A stretch of DNA of 64,000 nucleotides from UBA5796 sp040752455 (lineage in GTDB: Bacteria > Chloroflexota > Anaerolineae > Anaerolineales > Villigracilaceae), in NCBI GenBank assembly GCA_049324115.1, contig JBMOMN010000020.1:62001-126000 (forward strand). Reading direction: 5' to 3'. Made by a program: the position numbers and the translations under genes. Below are positions 51,882 to 60,663 of this stretch, in pieces. The notes below the pieces were generated by a model. The model was not told the origin of the DNA. It searched no databases and saw only the letters and a program-made list of their open reading frames with translations. The first letter of the stretch is position 1; every line of letters starts with the position of its first letter.

Positions 51882-52154
51882 TTAACGCGAGTTATGCGGA
51901 TGGAGCGAATTTTGGATAGTCTCCCCGGTAAGTGTTGATAGCGATTTTGGAGTTATTTACCAACCGCCAAGACGCCACGAACGCCAAGGAATCTCGTGTA
52001 ACGCCAAGAAATCCCTTGGCGATTTTGGAAACATCTTGGCGCTCTTCGCGTGCTTGGCGGTTCAGAAAAACAACACTCAAGAGGGAGACCATCGAATTTT
52101 GCGAATTATTTAAAAGCATTCGCGCCATTCGCTAATCCGCGCAATTCGCGTTAA
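51882..52154. repeat. Nested palindromic repeats in the PBP - methyltransferase gap
   Basis: Outer arms TTAACGCGA (51882-51890) and TCGCGTTAA (52146-52154) pair; the right arm area also has CATTCGCGCCATTCGC. Inside sits a second element with arms AACCGCCAAG (51962-51971) and CTTGGCGGTT (52053-52062) and further ACGCCAAG copies. So one repeat is inserted in the other. No gene is seen between 51857 and 52182. Confidence 0.8.
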
Positions 52155-52182
52155 GGTTTCGCTCCTGTACCGAAGAGAATTT

Positions 52183-54405
52183 CTAGAACATCGCCATCTG
52201 CTGTTCCAATCCGTCTATCGGGTCGCTGTTGAGCTGCTCGGTCCAGGTATCCCGGTTGATCACCGGCAGTTCGGCCATGCGCCGCAGGTGACGGTATTTC
52301 ACGAAGCGCCAGCCACGCCCGGCAAATCCTTTCAGGGAGGGGTCGCGGCGCAGCTTGTAGTCCACCAGGCCGGCGCGGCCACCGGGGAGCACCAGCCAGA
52401 TTTTTTCAGGCGGGAGGAGTGTCTGGCGGAGGGTACGGCCAATGACCGCCGAAGCCAGCAGCGCATAACCGAAGACAACTTTCCCGGTCTTCAGCCACAA
52501 CACCAGCGGGCGCGGCGTTTCCCGGACTTCGACCTGGTAGCCCAGCGAAGCGCCGACCCGCTCTAGGATGGCGCGGATCTCGTCCAGGTCGCTGCGGCGG
52601 GCGGCGGCGAGGTCTTCGGGGCGCAATTTCCAGCGGCCCTCCGCCTCGGTCCCGTAGGAATCCAGCACGGCGCGCACCAGCCCCTCGGACGGGGTGATCA
52701 GTCCCGGCAGTTGGCGGTGGAGTTCCGCCAGCATCTCGTCGAGGGCGCAGGCCGGGTTGCGCTGCAAATAACGGACGGCGGCCATCTCGACCCGGTCGGA
52801 GAGCGGGTCGGACTCGACCGGCGGATCAGCCAGCGCCCACAGGCCGGTCTCGACGTTTTCGGAGCCTTCGTAACGCTGGAATTGGCCCCCGTCTTCCAAT
52901 GCGTGACGAATGGCCGCCTGCACCGGCGGGAGCGAATCGGCCGGCTGGGGATGGGGAGAAAGCCCTTTAACGGCGGCCAGGCCCACCAGTCCCGCGGCGT
53001 GGACGTGGAGGTACGTGACCGGTTCGTCGCGCAAAACCAAATAGTCCCGGATCAACTCCCGGACCGCGCCTGCGTCCAAATCCCCAGCCTTCGCCTCGTC
53101 TCCGCGCTGCCAGGCGATCTGGGCCGGGTCGTGCTGGGTACGCAGGGCCAGGCCGGTCAGGTCGAGACCGGCGAACTCGCCCGCGATCAAGGCTGCCGAA
53201 AGGAACCCCGGCTCCGGTTCGGCCAGGGCGGCGAAGAAGGGCGTGGCGGGCGGCAGGGCGCTCAGGTGGCGCAGGGCCGCGCCCAGGGCGTTGGCGTGCC
53301 ACTGCCAGTCGTAGCGTTTGCGGCGCAGCGCGCTCTTGAACGGCGCGGCCGCCTCGTGCCCCCAGAGCCAGCCCGCCCAGAGGGCCGAGAGCGTCCAGAA
53401 GGCCTGGTTGGGACGCGGCAGGGCGCAGGCGACGGCTTTGACCGGGATTTCATCGAGATGGGATGCCAGCTCCCGCAGCGGACCCTCGAACAGACAGATA
53501 CCTCCGCTTTCGGGCGGGAGTTCGGGCCAGAGCGTCACCGGGACCGGGGGCCTGGATTCGGTCCAGAGGCCGATCCCCTGCTCGAGGGCGATCCACAGGT
53601 TGTGCTCGCGGAACAGGGGCGGCGTGGTCAATTGTTTGGGGCGCGGCCGCTCGGTGGGATGCGGCCAGAGCACGTTGCCCAGGTCGAGGGCGTGGAGCAG
53701 CAGGGCGGTCAGGGCGCGGCGGCGTTCGGGAACGGTGTACAGCCCGTCGAGACGGTTGACCAGGGTGGAGAGGGCGTAGACGGCGCGCGGCTGGTAGTGG
53801 TCGAGGGCCTGCTCGGCGTACTCCCGGTCGGGGTCGTCGAGCGGGGCGACCCGTTCGAGGGCGCGGGAACGGTGCAGGGAGGCGGTGGCGGTCAGGCGGG
53901 CTAGGCGGGCGTGGTCCTGCTCCGTAGTCAGGAATTCGCCGCCCTGCCCGCAATGCAGGCATTGGTACACGCGGGCGTAGGGTTGCTTCTCGTCCCGTTT
54001 CCAGAGGAAAGCCTGGGCCGGGATTTCCTTGTTGCATTGTGAGCAGTTGGTCAGGTAGAGCGATTGGACGTGGGCTTCGAGCCGTTCGTCCCCCTTGCGT
54101 GAGGCGGCCAGGTCGGCCAGGGCAGCAGTGAAGACCTCCTCGCCCGGCGGGGAGGCGGTCATCTCCAGCAGGAAGCGGCTGACCGGATTGTTGGCCGCCA
54201 CCAGCACCCGCTGGCCGGCCCGGGCGGCCTCGACCGTCCATTGCGGCGCGGCCCCGAACGGGTCCAGCAGCCAGCCGCCGGGCGCAGCGGACGCCTCCAG
54301 CCAGGCCGTCAGCACCCCTTCGGCCACCGGCGGCAGGAAACGGGCCAGCGGCTTGGGGGCGGGCGGCCTGCCGATCAAAAAAGGCACGGACTTGAAGAGG
54401 TCCAT
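52183..54405 (-). CDS. DNA methyltransferase-like protein with degenerate motifs (DUF1156-like), 740 aa
   Basis: The first 120 residues resemble an N6-adenine methyltransferase start: LLDPFGAAPQWTVEAARAGQ with the second part VLVAANNPVSRFLLE in place of the usual D-P-F-x-G-G-G and A-x-D-x-N-P-V. A zinc-ribbon insert follows (CSQCNKEIP ... CLHCG), as in DUF1156 proteins. Where the catalytic DPPY should stand, VACALPRPNQAFWTLSALW is found, so the active-site motif is lost. The C-terminal half (DEMLAELHRQLPGLITPSEG onward) looks unrelated and helical. It is likely a non-catalytic relative. ATG 54405 is used; 54423 is a TTG. Confidence 0.6.
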   Translation of the reverse strand: MDLFKSVPFLIGRPPAPKPLARFLPPVAEGVLTAWLEASAAPGGWLLDPFGAAPQWTVEAARAGQRVLVAANNPVSRFLLEMTASPPGEEVFTAALADLAASRKGDERLEAHVQSLYLTNCSQCNKEIPAQAFLWKRDEKQPYARVYQCLHCGQGGEFLTTEQDHARLARLTATASLHRSRALERVAPLDDPDREYAEQALDHYQPRAVYALSTLVNRLDGLYTVPERRRALTALLLHALDLGNVLWPHPTERPRPKQLTTPPLFREHNLWIALEQGIGLWTESRPPVPVTLWPELPPESGGICLFEGPLRELASHLDEIPVKAVACALPRPNQAFWTLSALWAGWLWGHEAAAPFKSALRRKRYDWQWHANALGAALRHLSALPPATPFFAALAEPEPGFLSAALIAGEFAGLDLTGLALRTQHDPAQIAWQRGDEAKAGDLDAGAVRELIRDYLVLRDEPVTYLHVHAAGLVGLAAVKGLSPHPQPADSLPPVQAAIRHALEDGGQFQRYEGSENVETGLWALADPPVESDPLSDRVEMAAVRYLQRNPACALDEMLAELHRQLPGLITPSEGLVRAVLDSYGTEAEGRWKLRPEDLAAARRSDLDEIRAILERVGASLGYQVEVRETPRPLVLWLKTGKVVFGYALLASAVIGRTLRQTLLPPEKIWLVLPGGRAGLVDYKLRRDPSLKGFAGRGWRFVKYRHLRRMAELPVINRDTWTEQLNSDPIDGLEQQMAMF

Positions 54406-54432
54406 GCCTTTAGTATAGCGCAAGAAGGTGCG

Positions 54433-55332
54433 TCAGGAATCCTTTTGCAGGTTTTCCATCCGCATGGCGGAAATCTGGTTGGCGAGCAGCCCGAGGATGA
54501 AAAAGATCAACCCGGTCACGATGGCCAGCATGGCTCCGACGCTCACGCCCCTTCCGACCACGAACAGGATGATGGTTCCCCATATCAGCCCTATCGAAAT
54601 GCAGAATATGGCGAACGGCATGAAGATGCGCAGCGGGTCGAACATGAGCACGATGTTCAGGATTTCCAGGATGGTTTCGAAGGCAGTATAGGCGCTGATC
54701 GTGCTTTTACCCACCTTGCGAGGCACGACAGTAATGGGATGCTCCAAAACCAGGTTGCGCTGGTTGGCAAAAATGAGCGTGATTACGTCGCTGAAAGCCA
54801 TCGAATTGGGGCAGACGGCGATATACCTTTGAGCCAGTTCGGTGCGGTAGAGTTTGAAACCCGAATTCAGATCCCGGACCGGCAGGGGCATCAACATGCG
54901 GGTGAAGAGACGGATGATCCGTTTCCCGATTGCCCGGTACGGGTTTATGTCGCCGCTTTGGCCGCGGTTTCCCACGACCATGTCCGCGTCCTGTTCGAGC
55001 GCGAAATTCAACAAAACGGCGACATCTTCGAGATTGTGCTGCCCATCTGCGTCAATCGTCACCAGAAAGGGGGTCGTCACAGCCCGGATGCCGGATTTGA
55101 TCGCGCCGCCATAGCCTTTATTGACTTTATGATGGATGATCTGAACGTTGGCGAAACCGGCGAACCCGGCGAGTATCTCCCTGGACCGGTCCCTTGAGCC
55201 GTCGTTGACGAAGATGACCTGCCACTGTTTTTTTTCACAAAGGTCAACGATCTCAGGGGCGACCTCGGGCAATATTTGGGCTTCGTTATAAACCGGTACG
55301 ATGATCGTTAGAATTCCTTCAAAATTCTTCAA
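54433..55332 (-). CDS. Family 2 glycosyltransferase with two C-terminal helices, 299 aa
   Basis: A polyprenyl-phosphate sugar transferase type (DPM/GtrB-like): nucleotide part TIIVPVYNEAQILPEVAP, VNDGSRDRSREIL and metal-binding DADGQHNLED, acceptor part YGGAIKSGIRA, SGFKLYRTELA and FSDVITLIFA. Two membrane helices at the end (about 235-285) anchor it to the membrane. It should make a lipid-linked sugar (usually a C55-phosphate hexose) for the cell envelope. It is divergent from another glycosyltransferase, 44 bases apart. Confidence 0.9.
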   Translation of the reverse strand: MKNFEGILTIIVPVYNEAQILPEVAPEIVDLCEKKQWQVIFVNDGSRDRSREILAGFAGFANVQIIHHKVNKGYGGAIKSGIRAVTTPFLVTIDADGQHNLEDVAVLLNFALEQDADMVVGNRGQSGDINPYRAIGKRIIRLFTRMLMPLPVRDLNSGFKLYRTELAQRYIAVCPNSMAFSDVITLIFANQRNLVLEHPITVVPRKVGKSTISAYTAFETILEILNIVLMFDPLRIFMPFAIFCISIGLIWGTIILFVVGRGVSVGAMLAIVTGLIFFILGLLANQISAMRMENLQKDS

Positions 55333-55360
55333 GGTATTTCCCTGCGGGTTGGAATATGGC

Positions 55361-55366
55361 TATAAT
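55361..55366 (+). promoter_or_regulatory. TATAAT box ten bases before the second glycosyltransferase start
   Basis: TATAAT (55361-55366) lies only ten bases before ATG 55377. Transcription would start within a few bases of the start codon, so the mRNA would be nearly leaderless. The -35 region (TTCCCT 17 bases upstream) is weak. Confidence 0.45.
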
Positions 55367-55376
55367 CACCGGCACT

Positions 55377-56162
55377 ATGACCGAAAACCTGCCAAGCATC
55401 TCAATTGTAACCCCATCCCTGAACCAGGGAAGGTTTATCGAGGCGACCATCCAATCGGTATTGGCGCAAGGTTATCCTTCCCTGGAGTACATTGTTGCGG
55501 ACGGCGGCTCCACGGATGGCACCCTCGAAATCCTGGAAAAATACGATGTATCCATCAGGTGGTTCAGCGAGAAAGACAACGGCCAAACCAATGCGATCAA
55601 CAAGGGGTTGAAACTGGCGGGCGGAGCGATCCTCGCCTATCTGAATGCCGATGACATCTTGTTACCGGGTGCTCTGAGGCTTGTTGCGGAAGGATTTCTG
55701 TCCCATCCCGAAGCCGGCTGGATCACCGGGAGGAGCAGGATCATTGACGAACGAGGGAATGCGATCCGCAGTTTTATTTCACTCTACAAAAACGCCCTGT
55801 TATTGACGCGGAGCCACCGCCTGCTTCTGGTCACCAACTACATTTCCCAGCCGGCCACGTTCTGGCGGCGGGCCCTGTTGGACCAGTGCGGCTTATTAGA
55901 CGAGAGTTTCAATTTTGTGATGGATTACGAGTACTGGCTGAGATTATGGAAGTTGACGCCGCCGCTCATCATCCACCGTGAACTGGCCGGGTTCAGGATC
56001 CAGAAAATGTCCAAAACGACGACCACCGGCCATTTGGAGGATTACATCGAGGAAGAAAAACGCATCTTGAGACAATATGCCCCCTCCAGTCTCTGGAAAA
56101 GTCTCCATGCTCTGCACCGTTTAGGGATGACCAGGATCTATTCCTGGATCAACCGCTCATAA
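55377..56162 (+). CDS. Family 2 glycosyltransferase, 261 aa
   Basis: A WcaA-type transferase: SISIVTPSLNQGRFIEATIQ, VADGGSTDGTLEILEKYDVS and the motif ISEKDNGQ-like segment WFSEKDNGQTNAINKGL, then YLNADDILLPGAL with the metal-binding DD. It lacks membrane helices. It probably adds a sugar to a cell-surface glycan. ATG 55377 is preferred over 55356 since the TATAAT box overlaps the latter. The gap 56163-56261 holds nothing recognisable. Confidence 0.88.
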   Translation: MTENLPSISIVTPSLNQGRFIEATIQSVLAQGYPSLEYIVADGGSTDGTLEILEKYDVSIRWFSEKDNGQTNAINKGLKLAGGAILAYLNADDILLPGALRLVAEGFLSHPEAGWITGRSRIIDERGNAIRSFISLYKNALLLTRSHRLLLVTNYISQPATFWRRALLDQCGLLDESFNFVMDYEYWLRLWKLTPPLIIHRELAGFRIQKMSKTTTTGHLEDYIEEEKRILRQYAPSSLWKSLHALHRLGMTRIYSWINRS

Positions 56163-56261
56163 GCCAGGGCGAGGCTCGTCCTGCATCCGATTTTTCCCGC
56201 CGGGTAAACGAATGGCAAACCGCTCTTTGGCGCCACTTGCCCGCGGTAGCCAATCTTCAAT

Positions 56262-57620
56262 TTACACCACCCCCATCACCGAAGAAGCCTTCTTCGGGAA
56301 CAGGGCGTTGAGCAGGGCGTGGGTCCGGTTATCCTCCCACCAGCAGTCGGGGAATTCGTCGTGCAGTTCGTCGAAACTCTTGCGCCCGAAGACCAGTGAC
56401 AGGAAGGTCAGGTCGGGGAAGCCCGCGTCGGTAGGCAGGCCGGGGCCGGGCTGCCAGGGTTCCGAGACGGTCAGTTTGCCGTCCTCGAAGGCCAGGCGCA
56501 GGCCGCTGCGGTAGAAGCTGATCCTGGCTTCGCCGCTGAAACCGGGCAGGTACGACTCTGCCAGCCGCTTTTCCAGGGCCGGGGCGATGTGGCGGATGAA
56601 TCCCGGCAGGTCGGCCACGCGCACGTACCAGGCATACGGCTGGCGGAGGCGCGGCAGCAACTCACCGAAAAGCTCGTAGACCGGGTGAGCCGACCCGTGC
56701 CAGAAGCCGAAGGCGTGCAACTGGCATTTCTCACGTTCGGCGTATTCGCCGCCGGTCTGCCACAGGTAGCGGATGACGCTGGGGGTCGCGTCCAGCCAGG
56801 AAACGCCGGGCAGCAGTTCGTAGTTCGTGGCGGCCAGCATGTCGTGATTGCCCCACAGGAACCAGGGATGGGTCAGCGCACCGACCGCCCGCCCGTCACT
56901 GACGCGCTCGATCAGGCGCACCAGGTAGCGGTTGACGTTGCGCTCGCTCTTGCCGCCGATCTCGTAGCGCCAGAGGGCCTCGTCCCAGACGGCGGAAATG
57001 TGATGCCGCTTGCCGGCTTCCCTGAACAGATCGGTCAGGAACGGCGCGTCGGCGTCGGTTGCCGGGCGCAGGCGATAAAGCTCGGCTTCCCCTTCTTTGA
57101 GTTTGGGGACGTGCGATCCGAACCCGGCCCGCCCTCCGCCCAGTTCGAGGCCCATTTCGTAACCGAACTGGCGGTAGTAGTACGGGATGCCGGTGACGCC
57201 CTGGACGAGTTCGCCGCGCTGGCGGCTCCACTCATGCACCGTCTCGAACTGGACCCGGACCAGGCCGCGCTTGCGATAGGCCGGGTCCGTGCCGACGAGT
57301 TCCGGCCGCCCCATCCCGAAGGGAATCCCCTCGTAGGCCCAGGTCTGCGAGATCAGGTTGATGGACGAGACAATCTTCCCCGTAGCCGTATCCTCGACGA
57401 CGGTGAAGTCGCCGGGGCTGAAGGTCGGATGGGGTAACGTGAGCAGGTCACGGGTCCAGGCCCCGAGACGATCATCCGGGTGGTCGGGGCCGTCGTCGCT
57501 GTGGATCATGGCATTGAAGTCGCCGAGCGCTTCCGCATCTTCTGGTGTGGCCCGGCGCAGGATGAGACCGTCCCCCAGGTGGCGGAGGACGGCCGATTTT
57601 TGTGTCGTAGTCATGTTCAT
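56262..57620 (-). CDS. Eis-like GNAT acetyltransferase with SCP2-type C-terminal domain, 452 aa
   Basis: The order fits the Eis/enhanced-intracellular-survival family: GNAT 1 (about 15-175, with acetyl-CoA loop DPAYRKRGLVRVQF), GNAT-like 2 (about 190-330) and a sterol-carrier-like C-terminal domain (about 345-452). Eis proteins acetylate aminoglycosides and peptides at several sites. The exact target here is unknown. It is the last gene of the minus-strand acetyltransferase cluster, ten bases after the HAD gene. Confidence 0.8.
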   Translation of the reverse strand: MNMTTTQKSAVLRHLGDGLILRRATPEDAEALGDFNAMIHSDDGPDHPDDRLGAWTRDLLTLPHPTFSPGDFTVVEDTATGKIVSSINLISQTWAYEGIPFGMGRPELVGTDPAYRKRGLVRVQFETVHEWSRQRGELVQGVTGIPYYYRQFGYEMGLELGGGRAGFGSHVPKLKEGEAELYRLRPATDADAPFLTDLFREAGKRHHISAVWDEALWRYEIGGKSERNVNRYLVRLIERVSDGRAVGALTHPWFLWGNHDMLAATNYELLPGVSWLDATPSVIRYLWQTGGEYAEREKCQLHAFGFWHGSAHPVYELFGELLPRLRQPYAWYVRVADLPGFIRHIAPALEKRLAESYLPGFSGEARISFYRSGLRLAFEDGKLTVSEPWQPGPGLPTDAGFPDLTFLSLVFGRKSFDELHDEFPDCWWEDNRTHALLNALFPKKASSVMGVV

Positions 57621-57629
57621 CTTTATCGG

Positions 57630-58247
57630 TCAGGTTTGTGTTTCGAGCAGGGCTTTGAGCTGGCGGATGCCCTTTTCGGGGTCCATGAAGTGGATGGTTT
57701 TCATGCCGACATCCCTGGCGGCTTTGACGTTATCGCTGAAATCGTCCAGGAAGACCGATTCTTCGGCGGCCACGCCCAGCTTGTCGAGGGCGTAGTGGTA
57801 GATGTCGGGCACCGGTTTGGCCATGCCGACCTCGGCGGAGATGACCATGTGGTCGAAGGCGTCGTCGAAGCCCTCGCGCTCGATGTAGGCGCGCAGGCCG
57901 TCCCAGGCGTTGCTGATCAGGCCGGTCTTGTAGCGCGGCCGCAGCGAGCGGATGAGTCCGATCAATTCGCGGTCCACCTGGTCGCCGCCGAAGAATTGGC
58001 TTCGGACGCGCGGCATTTCGCTTTCCGGCAGGTCCAGGGCCTGCAAGACGTTGCGCCAGTGGTCTTCTTCGCTGATCTGGCCGATGGTCGCCCGCGCCGA
58101 CGACCCGTCCGGGCCGCCGTGGAAGACGAATTGGTCCAGTTCGGCGTAGGTCATGCCCAGGCTTTGGGCCAGGCGGGTGCGCGGCTCCGCGTCCTCGGTG
58201 CGGACGATGACGCCGCCCAGGTCGAAATAGACGGCCCTGATGCTCAT
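57630..58247 (-). CDS. HAD-superfamily hydrolase (IA type), 205 aa
   Basis: Motif I VYFDLGGVIVRTE, motif II TGLISNAWD, the lysine motif AKPVPDIYHYALDKLG and motif III FLDDFSDNVKAARDVGM are all seen. The cap domain lies between motifs I and II. Substrate unknown; relatives are sugar or nucleotide phosphatases and haloacid-type enzymes. The start overlaps the zinc-ribbon gene stop in an ATGA, showing coupling. The longer frame to 58457 is the shadow of that gene. Confidence 0.9.
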   Translation of the reverse strand: MSIRAVYFDLGGVIVRTEDAEPRTRLAQSLGMTYAELDQFVFHGGPDGSSARATIGQISEEDHWRNVLQALDLPESEMPRVRSQFFGGDQVDRELIGLIRSLRPRYKTGLISNAWDGLRAYIEREGFDDAFDHMVISAEVGMAKPVPDIYHYALDKLGVAAEESVFLDDFSDNVKAARDVGMKTIHFMDPEKGIRQLKALLETQT

Positions 58248-58468
58248 TCGCCCTTTCCGGCTTCCTCGGTCATGGTTTTGACGGTTTCCTGCCAGTTGGG
58301 GTTGGCGAGTTCGAGTTTCTTGCGTTCGATGCGGTTGGCGCGGCGGCACTTGGGGCAATGGGCGTCGTAGTGGGTCAGGGCTTCGCGTTCCATGGTTTGC
58401 AGGGCGATCAACATTTCGTCGCGGCTGACGGCGAACATGGTCTGGCAGTACATACAACGGAGGTTCAT
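58244..58468 (-). CDS. Small double Cys-pair zinc-ribbon protein, 74 aa
   Basis: Cys pairs C5-x2-C8 (RCMYCQTMF) and C38-x2-C41 (AHCPKCRR) with a helical part between (MLIALQTMEREALTHYD) form a zinc-ribbon-like protein. The end is basic, then acidic (ERKKLELANPNWQETV). Such small proteins may bind nucleic acid or serve as a redox switch; no function is known. Its stop overlaps the HAD start by four bases. It follows a strong hairpin at 58492-58523. Confidence 0.75.
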   Translation of the reverse strand: MNLRCMYCQTMFAVSRDEMLIALQTMEREALTHYDAHCPKCRRANRIERKKLELANPNWQETVKTMTEEAGKGE

Positions 58469-58491
58469 GGCATCATCCTTTCGCTAAGTTC

Positions 58492-58523
58492 ACCCTTGCG
58501 GAGGCTTGCGCCTCCGCAAGGGT
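58492..58523. terminator. 14-bp hairpin between the GNAT and zinc-ribbon genes
   Basis: ACCCTTGCGGAGGC (58492-58505) and GCCTCCGCAAGGGT (58510-58523) with loop TTGC. No T-run follows, so it may slow or stabilise the transcript rather than end it. Confidence 0.55.
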
Positions 58524-58531
58524 TTGCCGGG

Positions 58532-59575
58532 TTAACTCTCCAGCGATTGTACACTGATTTCACGGCCGGGGCGGATTTCCTTCTCGTACAGGTCGAACTG
58601 GTTGTGGATGCGCATCCCGGCTTTTTCGTACAGGCGCAGCGCGCCGGTCAGGTTTTCCGCGTCCACGCCCAGGCCGGCCGAACGGAGGCCGCGCCGGTGG
58701 AACTCGCCGAAGGCGTGGCGCAGCAGCGCCAGGCCGAGGCCGCGTTTCCTCCACGGGCGGCGCACGCCGAGGACGCTGACCCAACCCTGGTTCGGGTCGT
58801 CGAAGGATTGGGCGCGGCACAGGCAGATCCCGGCGATCTCGTCACCGTTCACAGCCAGGAACTGAATGGAGGGGTCGAAACCGGGGCCGCCCAGCAGGAA
58901 GTGCCTGAAGCGCTCGAAACCTGCCTCGAATGGCTCCTCGACGAAGCCGAAATGGTCACGGAACGAGTCGACGTCGGCGCGGTAGACCGCCTCGGCGTCG
59001 GTTTCGGGGTCGTAGGGCCGCAGGCTGATCCCTTCGGGCCAGACCGGCGCAGGAGGCGCGCCATCCAGGTCAATCCGCATCCGGTAATTGCTGCGGATGT
59101 GGGCATAGCCCATCGCTGTGAAGAGATTTTTGAAGGCGGTCGCCTTGCTGTAAACGCCGACCCGGGGCGCAAAACGCAGGTCAGCCGGCAGGTCTGGCAA
59201 GACTTGCATGGCGCGCTGTTCGCCCCATTCCAGCAGGAAGCGGTCTAGGTCTCGTCCTTCGTAGTCCGGGTGGAGGCGCATCCAGATCCAGGGGTGGGCC
59301 GGGGGGTTGCCGTTGGTCCAGGTTTCGACGTAGCCGGCCAGCGCGCCGTCGGGGGCGAGGACCAGGCGGATGTCGGTCTGCGGGTCGAAGCCGGGGGAGA
59401 CCCATTCGTTGCGGATGGCTTCGGCGTCGGCGATTTCGTCCCCCCCGATGACGGCGTTCGACCAACGGTTGAACATCGCCACGGCGGTTTCGACTTCGTC
59501 CATGCGCGGCGGCCGGACGGTGAAACCTTCGGGCAGATGGACCAGTTCCAGGTCAAGGTTGGTTGCGGTTTTCAT
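58532..59575 (-). CDS. Double-GNAT acetyltransferase 1, 347 aa
   Basis: Two GNAT domains: N-terminal (about 15-165, LHPDYEGRDLDRFLLEWGE) and C-terminal (about 185-335, with the acetyl-CoA loop RRPWRKRGLGLALLRHAFGE and DAENLTGALRLYEKAG). The C-terminal loop is complete; the N-terminal one is weaker. Such tandem proteins resemble mycothiol synthase in layout, but the substrate is unknown. It is a paralogue of the gene at 59633 and belongs to the minus-strand GNAT-MFS cluster. Confidence 0.85.
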   Translation of the reverse strand: MKTATNLDLELVHLPEGFTVRPPRMDEVETAVAMFNRWSNAVIGGDEIADAEAIRNEWVSPGFDPQTDIRLVLAPDGALAGYVETWTNGNPPAHPWIWMRLHPDYEGRDLDRFLLEWGEQRAMQVLPDLPADLRFAPRVGVYSKATAFKNLFTAMGYAHIRSNYRMRIDLDGAPPAPVWPEGISLRPYDPETDAEAVYRADVDSFRDHFGFVEEPFEAGFERFRHFLLGGPGFDPSIQFLAVNGDEIAGICLCRAQSFDDPNQGWVSVLGVRRPWRKRGLGLALLRHAFGEFHRRGLRSAGLGVDAENLTGALRLYEKAGMRIHNQFDLYEKEIRPGREISVQSLES

Positions 59576-59632
59576 AATATTCCCTTTCGTTGCTTTCCGG
59601 TCGAGAAACAGTTTTGGTGTGTCCCGACACGG

Positions 59633-60646
59633 TCATTCCATTGGTTTTCGGTAAGTGACGCTTTTCTTCACCTGCCGGTAGCCGAGGCTCTCGTACAGGC
59701 GCAGCGCGCCGCTGGTGTTCTCGGCGTCCACGCCCAGGGCGGTCTCGGTCATGCCCATCTCTTTGAACATTTTCATGCTCTCCACGATCAGGGCGTGGGC
59801 CAGGCCGCGTTTGCGCCACGGGCGGCGGACGCAGATGCCCTCGGTGTAGCCGCGCTTGCGCCGGTATTCCTCGTTCTCATCCGCCAGGACGTAGTTCTGC
59901 ACCATCCCGGCCACCTGGTCGCCGTCCCAGGCGATCTTGAAGATGGACGGGTTGAAGTCCGGTTCACCGAGCCACTCCCGGTAATTTTCCTCGGTGGGCG
60001 GCACGTAGCCCCAGTGGTCGCGGAAGGCTTCCGACATCGCCTCCCAAATCGGGCGCAGGTGGGCTTCTTCCACCGGGCGGATTTCCAGCCCGGCAGGCAG
60101 GGGCGCTTCGGGGAACGGCTCCGACAGGTCGCGTGTCATTTCGTATCCATAACGGACCGGGAGGTAGCCTTCCTTTTCGAGCAGGGCGACCGTGCCCCGG
60201 GCGGTGTCAGCCGTCCAGGCGGCGAAGAAGCGCGGCCCATCCTGCGGGTGGTCGGCAGCGATCCGGCGCAGGCGTTCCTCACCCCAGCGCAGCATGGCCG
60301 CGCCGAGGCCCTTGCGCCGCCAGGCGGGCAGCATGAAGTTCAGGACGAAGTAGATGCGGGTTCCCGACAGTTCCTGCTCCCACAAAACGCGCTGGTAAGA
60401 GATCATCTCACCCTCCACTTCGGCAAAAAGCATATCCTGGTAAGGGTCGCAGTTGGTCAGGTGCTCGTAGGTGTTGGCAATGTCTTCCACCGTGGTGGAG
60501 CGCTCGACTTCATCTTCCACTTTGCTGCCGTCAATCACGGCGGCCATGCCGGGATAATCTTCCTGGCCGCGGAAGCCGCGGAAGGCCAGGCCGGGGATAT
60601 CCGGGGCATTCTTGACGTAAACTCTTTCGCTGATTTGAGTGCTCAT
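59633..60646 (-). CDS. Double-GNAT acetyltransferase 2, 337 aa
   Basis: Same layout as the gene after it: N-terminal GNAT (about 20-160, LPAWRRKGLGAAMLRWGEE) and C-terminal GNAT (about 180-330, RRPWRKRGLAHALIVESMK and DAENTSGALRLYESLG). Here both acetyl-CoA loops look complete. The two genes are paralogues placed in tandem, 57 bases apart. It starts 17 bases after the end of the MFS gene, so export and acetylation may work on the same class of compound (inference). Confidence 0.87.
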   Translation of the reverse strand: MSTQISERVYVKNAPDIPGLAFRGFRGQEDYPGMAAVIDGSKVEDEVERSTTVEDIANTYEHLTNCDPYQDMLFAEVEGEMISYQRVLWEQELSGTRIYFVLNFMLPAWRRKGLGAAMLRWGEERLRRIAADHPQDGPRFFAAWTADTARGTVALLEKEGYLPVRYGYEMTRDLSEPFPEAPLPAGLEIRPVEEAHLRPIWEAMSEAFRDHWGYVPPTEENYREWLGEPDFNPSIFKIAWDGDQVAGMVQNYVLADENEEYRRKRGYTEGICVRRPWRKRGLAHALIVESMKMFKEMGMTETALGVDAENTSGALRLYESLGYRQVKKSVTYRKPME

Positions 60647-60663
60647 CAGGTTTTCCTTTTAGG

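Noticed and set aside
52711..53904. 397-codon frame opposite the methyltransferase-like gene
   Set aside because: Antisense GC-rich shadow with no recognisable motif.
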